Source: Desulfuromonadaceae bacterium (GTDB taxonomy: Bacteria > Desulfobacterota > Desulfuromonadia > Desulfuromonadales > UBA2294). From it: a stretch of 6,525 nucleotides of DNA. Below the pieces are notes generated by a model. It was not told the DNA's origin. It was given only the letters and a program-made list of their open reading frames with translations, and made no database searches. The stretch is taken from contig JAGXHN010000009.1 in assembly GCA_024636225.1 (NCBI GenBank), positions 1 through 6,525 on the forward strand, read 5' to 3'. Made by a program: the position numbers and the translations under genes. Of this stretch, positions 5,702 to 6,525 are shown in pieces (positions within the stretch are counted from its first letter, which is position 1; each line of letters opens with the position of its first letter).

Positions 5702-6525
5702 TCAGGCTTGAACGTGCCTCGGCAAGGTAAAACAGAAACGACTTCCGTTATCCGGCTGGCTTTCGGCCCAGATTCTGCCGTGATGAGCATCGATAATTTT
5801 CTTGGAGATAGAGAGCCCCAATCCCGTCCCTTTCGGTCCGCCAGGTTGAGCGACCGTGTGGAATTCTTTAAACAGGTCAGGGATCAGCTCAAGAGCAATT
5901 CCGGGGCCGGTATCAGCCACCGTTATCGTAACCTCTTTTTCATGATCCTCCAGAGTGATCGTTATCCGCCCACCGACCGGTGTAAATTTAACGGCATTGG
6001 CAATTAAATTAATCAGGACTCTGCGAATCATGAGTTCATCACACGGGATCGGACAGAGTGGCCCCGAACGCGCTTCGAGAATCACTTCTTTTCGATCAGA
6101 GATCCCCCGCACTTCCCGACAGACGTCGCGGATCATATCAGCCAGGTCGTTCACATGAATTGAGAGTTCCATTTTATTAACAGCAAAACGCGAAATATCG
6201 AGCATGTCGCCGATCAGATCGATCAAACGGTCACAACTCTCCGTCGCCAACCCGAGATACTCCTGCTGTTTCTCGGAAAGATTCTCTTTCCCCGCCTGTT
6301 CAATCAGCTCGACGTAACCGTTAATTATGGAGACCGGTGTACGCAATTCGTGCGCGGCAGTATTGTAAAATTCAGAACGGGCCTGATCAAACAGAACCAG
6401 CTTTTCGTTTGCCTCCTGCAAGGCAGACTGCGTATTTACAAGTTCAGCTTCCATCATCCGCCTTGCCGTCACGTCACGAAACGACAAGACCTGCAGCCCG
6501 GTTGCACGCGGACGATCACCGAGAC
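5702..6525 (-). CDS. Sensor histidine kinase, C-terminal part (PAS end, HisKA, HATPase); 5' end outside window
   Basis: This is the kinase core of a two-component sensor, which autophosphorylates on His and passes phosphate to a response regulator not present here. The frame is open to the window edge; 273 complete codons are visible and the gene starts further right. The first visible residues, ending in QVLSFRDVTARR, look like the last strand and linker of a PAS domain. A probably coiled-coil linker (visible residues ~23-48) follows, then the HisKA H-box HELRTP with phospho-acceptor H58. The HATPase_c domain has the N-box (LINLIANAVKF, N176), G1 (DTGPG, D204) and G2 (GTGLGLSI). All catalytic motifs are intact. 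No membrane segment is visible, but the N-terminal sensor part is missing, so location and signal are unknown. The in-frame TTG at 6487 is not a credible start because PAS-like coding continues upstream. I see no convincing terminator between its stop and the cysE promoter, so some read-through is possible. Confidence 0.93.
   Translation of the reverse strand, partial: LGDRPRATGLQVLSFRDVTARRMMEAELVNTQSALQEANEKLVLFDQARSEFYNTAAHELRTPVSIINGYVELIEQAGKENLSEKQQEYLGLATESCDRLIDLIGDMLDISRFAVNKMELSIHVNDLADMIRDVCREVRGISDRKEVILEARSGPLCPIPCDELMIRRVLINLIANAVKFTPVGGRITITLEDHEKEVTITVADTGPGIALELIPDLFKEFHTVAQPGGPKGTGLGLSISKKIIDAHHGRIWAESQPDNGSRFCFTLPRHVQA

Overview
The window is a compact bacterial gene cluster read entirely from the minus strand (right to left), covering about 96% of the sequence. 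Gene content and order (cysE, iscR, iscS, iscU, mnmA, mtaB), a short CysE, a NifS-type cysteine desulfurase, a stand-alone IscU without hscBA/fdx, and a base composition near 50-55% G+C suggest a deltaproteobacterium of the Desulfuromonas/Geobacter/Pelobacter type. That placement is inferred from family knowledge and was not tested by a search.

Layout, in the direction of transcription: (1) 6525-5702, the C-terminal part of a PAS-linked sensor histidine kinase whose 5' end lies outside the window. (2) 5701-5555, an intergenic region with a sigma70-like promoter and a 25-bp imperfect palindrome that matches the IscR type 1 operator closely, overlapping the -35 box. (3) cysE (serine acetyltransferase), iscR (Fe-S-sensing Rrf2 repressor), iscS (cysteine desulfurase) and iscU (Fe-S scaffold), tightly spaced, ending in a rho-independent terminator at 2651-2690. 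(4) mnmA (tRNA 2-thiouridylase) and mtaB (tRNA t6A37 methylthiotransferase), overlapping by 4 bases, directly after that terminator. (5) 1-243, non-coding, with several inverted repeats and a duplicated REP-like motif.

Read as a pathway, the cluster runs from sulfur assimilation to sulfur use. CysE makes O-acetylserine for cysteine synthesis, and IscS strips sulfur from cysteine as a persulfide. IscU builds Fe-S clusters from it. MnmA uses persulfide sulfur for s2U34 of tRNA, and MtaB, itself an Fe-S enzyme, adds a methylthio group to t6A37. IscR would shut the front of the operon down when Fe-S supply is sufficient, so cysteine precursor synthesis would be under Fe-S feedback.

Several start codons need care. 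The longest open frames of cysE, iscS and mnmA begin inside the promoter, inside iscR and inside the terminator respectively. Shine-Dalgarno placement and family alignment put the real starts at 5554 (GTG), 4322 (GTG) and 2621 (ATG). I see no mobile element, CRISPR array, tRNA or rRNA.
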